A DNA stretch of 64,000 nucleotides from positions 2,648,345-2,712,344 of the forward strand of contig KL647302.1 of NCBI GenBank assembly GCA_000727475.1, given 5' to 3'. The translations under genes and the position numbers were made by a program. This stretch comes from Sarcocystis neurona. Its lineage: Eukaryota; Apicomplexa; Conoidasida; Eucoccidiorida; Sarcocystidae. This document shows, in pieces, positions 60,758-64,000 of the stretch (position 1 is its first letter; each line of letters opens with the position of its first letter). The notes below the pieces were generated by a model that ran no database searches, was not told the DNA's origin, and saw only the letters and a list, made by a program, of their open reading frames with translations.

Positions 60758-63700
60758 CTCTCTCCTTCCGGACTGCAGCTGCGTGAAAAGTGCATGAGAC
60801 GTATATCTGCGCACGTAAGAAATTTAAAGCATATTTGCAGATACGGAGTGTAGGGCAGGAGTACGTAAGGAAACAGAAGAACCTACGCACTTTGTAACTA
60901 GAGACAACTCATACATACGTATATGTATATGTGTATGAATGACAGCCGTTTAGAGAATGCACGTCTGGTCAAACCGCAAGCCCTATAAAGGAGGTGGAAA
61001 AGAATCACACGCGCATTTTGAAAGTGGCGATTCACGTGAACACGTGCGAGTGGGCATGTCCAGTACGCGGAACTTACATCCACATAGAGTTGGAAAATCT
61101 ATGGAGGCATAAATGAAGTTTTGCTTGTACCGGTGGAAATAATCTTCCACAGAATGCGTTGCAATTTAGAGGTCTGATGTCTAAATACGGCATCTTAAGC
61201 TAAAGGAGCATTCTCCAATCACCAAAAGAAGATGAATTTAACATGTATATATATATGTATACATACAGCCACCAAAAGGAGACATAAGCATGTACATCCA
61301 TATTTATGTGTGCATTTACGTGCTTATATTTGCATATCCGCATTTGGTGTAGCTGACCTGGGGGATTCGAACATGTACTAGTGTATCTCCAGCACAGAAG
61401 ACGTGATATCATATATAGTCAGAGGGTCACGAGTACAGGCATTTCTGCACAGGCGGTTATCACACCTGCAGAAACACCTGCATATCTTCACAAGTAGTAG
61501 TGACTCGTGTTGTCCACGTGAGACATATGTCTCTTTCTCTCTATATATGATAACGCGTACGTACCCATATATGCAGTGAAAAACTCTAGGTGTGTGTACA
61601 AAATATACATAATACTTTAAGAGAAGTACACATGTATGTACTCTTACACACACGCACACATATATAATCTATGCAGTGCGGACCGTGTAGACTGCAACAA
61701 CGAATGCGCGTCACTGTTAGATGACGGCCGGCTGTGGGCGCTGGCGACTGCGAGGAAATAGCGTGACTTCGCGCAACGCGGACGAAGAAGCACAGTTGAG
61801 TCAGTTACAACTATGCATCCGCGTGTGATTGCTAGTGATGCAAAGCTGTGTAGACCTGCGTATCTTGCTTGCTGACATATGTGCACGAACACGTCGGACA
61901 TACACACATGAACATGCATGCATATGTAGAAGAAGATACGTCGCTAGCCTGCGCAAGCTTACACCAGCACTACTTCAGTTCTTTTGCGCGGATGATGTGC
62001 ATCCGTCTAGACACCTATCTATTTGCTGACAGTAGGGAGCACGCAGCGTTGACGAAGTGTTTGCTACTATTTTCACCTGGGACGAAGGCCTGTCAATAGC
62101 ACCTTTCAACAAAAAAAGGACCGAAAGTGTGACTCCTTCTGGTGTTCTCCAAGTGCTGACTATCAACACTTGCGACGCTGGGAAACATGTATATTTCCAC
62201 GTTTACATGTTCGCACTGTGCGTGTAGCATTTCAAGTGATTAGCTGTGTCTCGCGTCCAGCTGCACCGCATGACCTTTCGGCCTCGTGGGTGATGTCTGC
62301 AATTTATAGGCGTTCCTGTGTATGTCCGATCTGCACGGTTGCCCCTACCATGCATCGCAAAGTAATTAGAGAAGAAATATGTATGTATACATGTATCGTT
62401 CTGGTTACATACATAGAATCATGCATATGTGCAGGAGGGGTGAAACTAGGTGAAGCGTACTCGTAATGTGCGGCTGGCCCTTGTGAATGCAGCACGTGTT
62501 TGCTACATCAGGACTTTGTATGACGAGACGAAAAAGTGGGTTTGCTTTTGCACACCTGCAGTACCACCCTGACGACGGACGGTGTCGTAGGTGGTTTGCA
62601 GGTGAAAACGATCTATACGCGTTAATAGTTTGCAACGCTTCTTTCATATGTTTGAGATATAAAAAGTAAAATACTTCGCGTCCACTTTGCTCTTTCGTGT
62701 GGCGATTTGAGGTTAGCCGCGTTTCTGCACGGACGACGTTTGTATGTGTTCCAAAGAGGAGACACGCACAATCTCATATCACTGTCATGAGGCAACCTGC
62801 AGAATTTTCTCTCACTACCATATATATGTTACTTACTGTGCGGCGTTCTGAGTTCATCAGAATGAATTCACGTTGCTTTCCTCGTAGAGAGCGAGGAAGC
62901 TAATTGGAGTGATACTTCAAAAGGAAGCTACGGAGGATTGCTGTCCTCGTGGACTTCAAGGCATCATATATATCGTCCGTTGCGCCAGGGGGAAAGCAGA
63001 GCAGCGCGCGATCCCCTCTGTCGTGTGTCGGCCAAGCCTTCTAACACTGATAAGTTTATACACATTCTCACCTGTGTACACGTACATGCGTACATCCACT
63101 TGAATATAAAATACATATGCATTTATTTAGGAGTGCTCCTTTTACTGTATCTGCGGGGACGTGTACTGTAGATACCTATATCCAGTGTACACAGGCGGAA
63201 TTACACAGGGAAAATAAATCCTCTCTAATACAGAACACGCACGCGGGACGCAGAACACTGCGTAGTGGGGGCTGCACTAAATTGACGCTGCTGCGACTGC
63301 TCAACAGGCCCACACTGGCACTACTCCAATCTAGACGCACTCATCGATGAAAAATATCAGCAGCAGCAGCTGCAAACCGGAGCGACCACCTGTGGCCCCG
63401 GAAGATGTGCTGGACGCTCAACTGAAGCATAGTATCACTAACCCCACATGTTCGCGTTTCTAGCCCGAGTGCTACCCCACAAATAGAAACATAGGTTTCC
63501 GCATATGGTAAGTATCGTTGTATGTAATTGCGTATGTATCACTCCTATATTTAGGCGCATGTAGCCATGAGCACAAACGTACACATGGAAGACACACCCA
63601 TACAAACCGGGGAAATTAAAGAACTGCACAGCCGAAACTCTCCACGTTTCTTCAACACACTAATATAGGACGACGTTTGTTCTAAAACCGCTTGGTGAAC

Positions 63701-64000
63701 AGAAAAACTCAGGCGCGCCGTCCCGTCGACACAACGGAGCGCACATCCCCGGCCACCCTTTTCTTTGTGTCACTTGTCTCTCCACGTCATACACAAATTC
63801 GTGCAAAAAGGCGACCGTCTCAGTCTTTTGCCACAGGGCGCACTGTAAGCTTCACGGCTGCTGTTATCCCTGTAACCCACTACCCGCAGCATCCCACTTG
63901 CAACAGTAAAACTCTGATTTCCCGATATCGCAGATACATTCCGTCATTAGAAGCAGCAGACGGCTGGGGCACTGTACCACTCCAGGTAGTCTCTTGCTGC
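60758..64000. other. Intergenic, no supported gene
   Basis: Only short ORFs. The ATG ORF at 62487-62669 (+, 60 codons, FAFAHLQYHPDDGRCRRW) looks slightly protein-like but has no supporting context. TA-rich patches lie near 60912-60938 and 61238-61262. Nothing else is recognised. Confidence 0.45.

Overview
The window looks like nuclear DNA of a coccidian apicomplexan, most likely an Eimeria species. This rests on three things: very abundant (CAG/CTG)n tracts that run through coding sequence as homopolymeric Ala/Gln/Ser runs, dense TA/CA/GA microsatellites in introns, and alternation of repeat-rich and repeat-poor segments of the kind known from Eimeria tenella chromosome 1. Species and chromosome cannot be told from the sequence alone.

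The dominant feature is one giant minus-strand gene, about 10.3 to 46.5 kb. I could join 16 exons whose splice phases all agree: 10,329 coding nt, 3,442 residues plus stop. The conserved islands place it as a type III-beta phosphatidylinositol 4-kinase (PI4KB/Pik1 family): a lipid-kinase helical domain at the end of exon 1, the PI4KB linker region in exons 2-5, and the kinase domain in exons 9-16 (P-loop-region lysine, DRHN catalytic loop, a DYG metal-binding motif, and a C-terminus ending TNGIL). About three quarters of the protein is low-complexity insertion. Introns are full of microsatellites and minisatellites, and one holds a 483-base assembly gap.

Layout: 1-3.6 kb, no convincing gene; 3.88-4.13 kb, a possible two-exon small-protein gene (+) with an odd in-frame extension beyond its stop; 4.3-10.28 kb, gene-poor with short duplications; 10.28-46.5 kb, the PI4K gene; 46.6-51.3 kb, another minus-strand Ala/Ser/Gln-coding region whose 5' part (50.28-51.31 kb) can be modelled as a compact gene with a hydrophobic N-terminal segment; 51.3-57 kb, no supported gene; 57.4-58.2 kb, a tentative plus-strand gene; 60.0-60.76 kb, a clear single-exon plus-strand gene for a 252-residue protein beginning Met-Gly-Cys, probably dually acylated; 60.8-64 kb, no supported gene.

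The main new observation concerns repeat orientation. Around the PI4K exons the trinucleotide repeat changes strand at many acceptor sites: exons carry CAG-type repeats in the sense strand, and the intron just upstream of the acceptor carries a CUG-type tract, which could serve as polypyrimidine tract or pair with the exon. Other findings are a partial tandem duplication of a kinase exon, an intronic hairpin motif shared by two separate minisatellites, a 44-nt microexon, and a possible stop-codon readthrough gene. All models come from reading the sequence; no alignment or RNA data were available.
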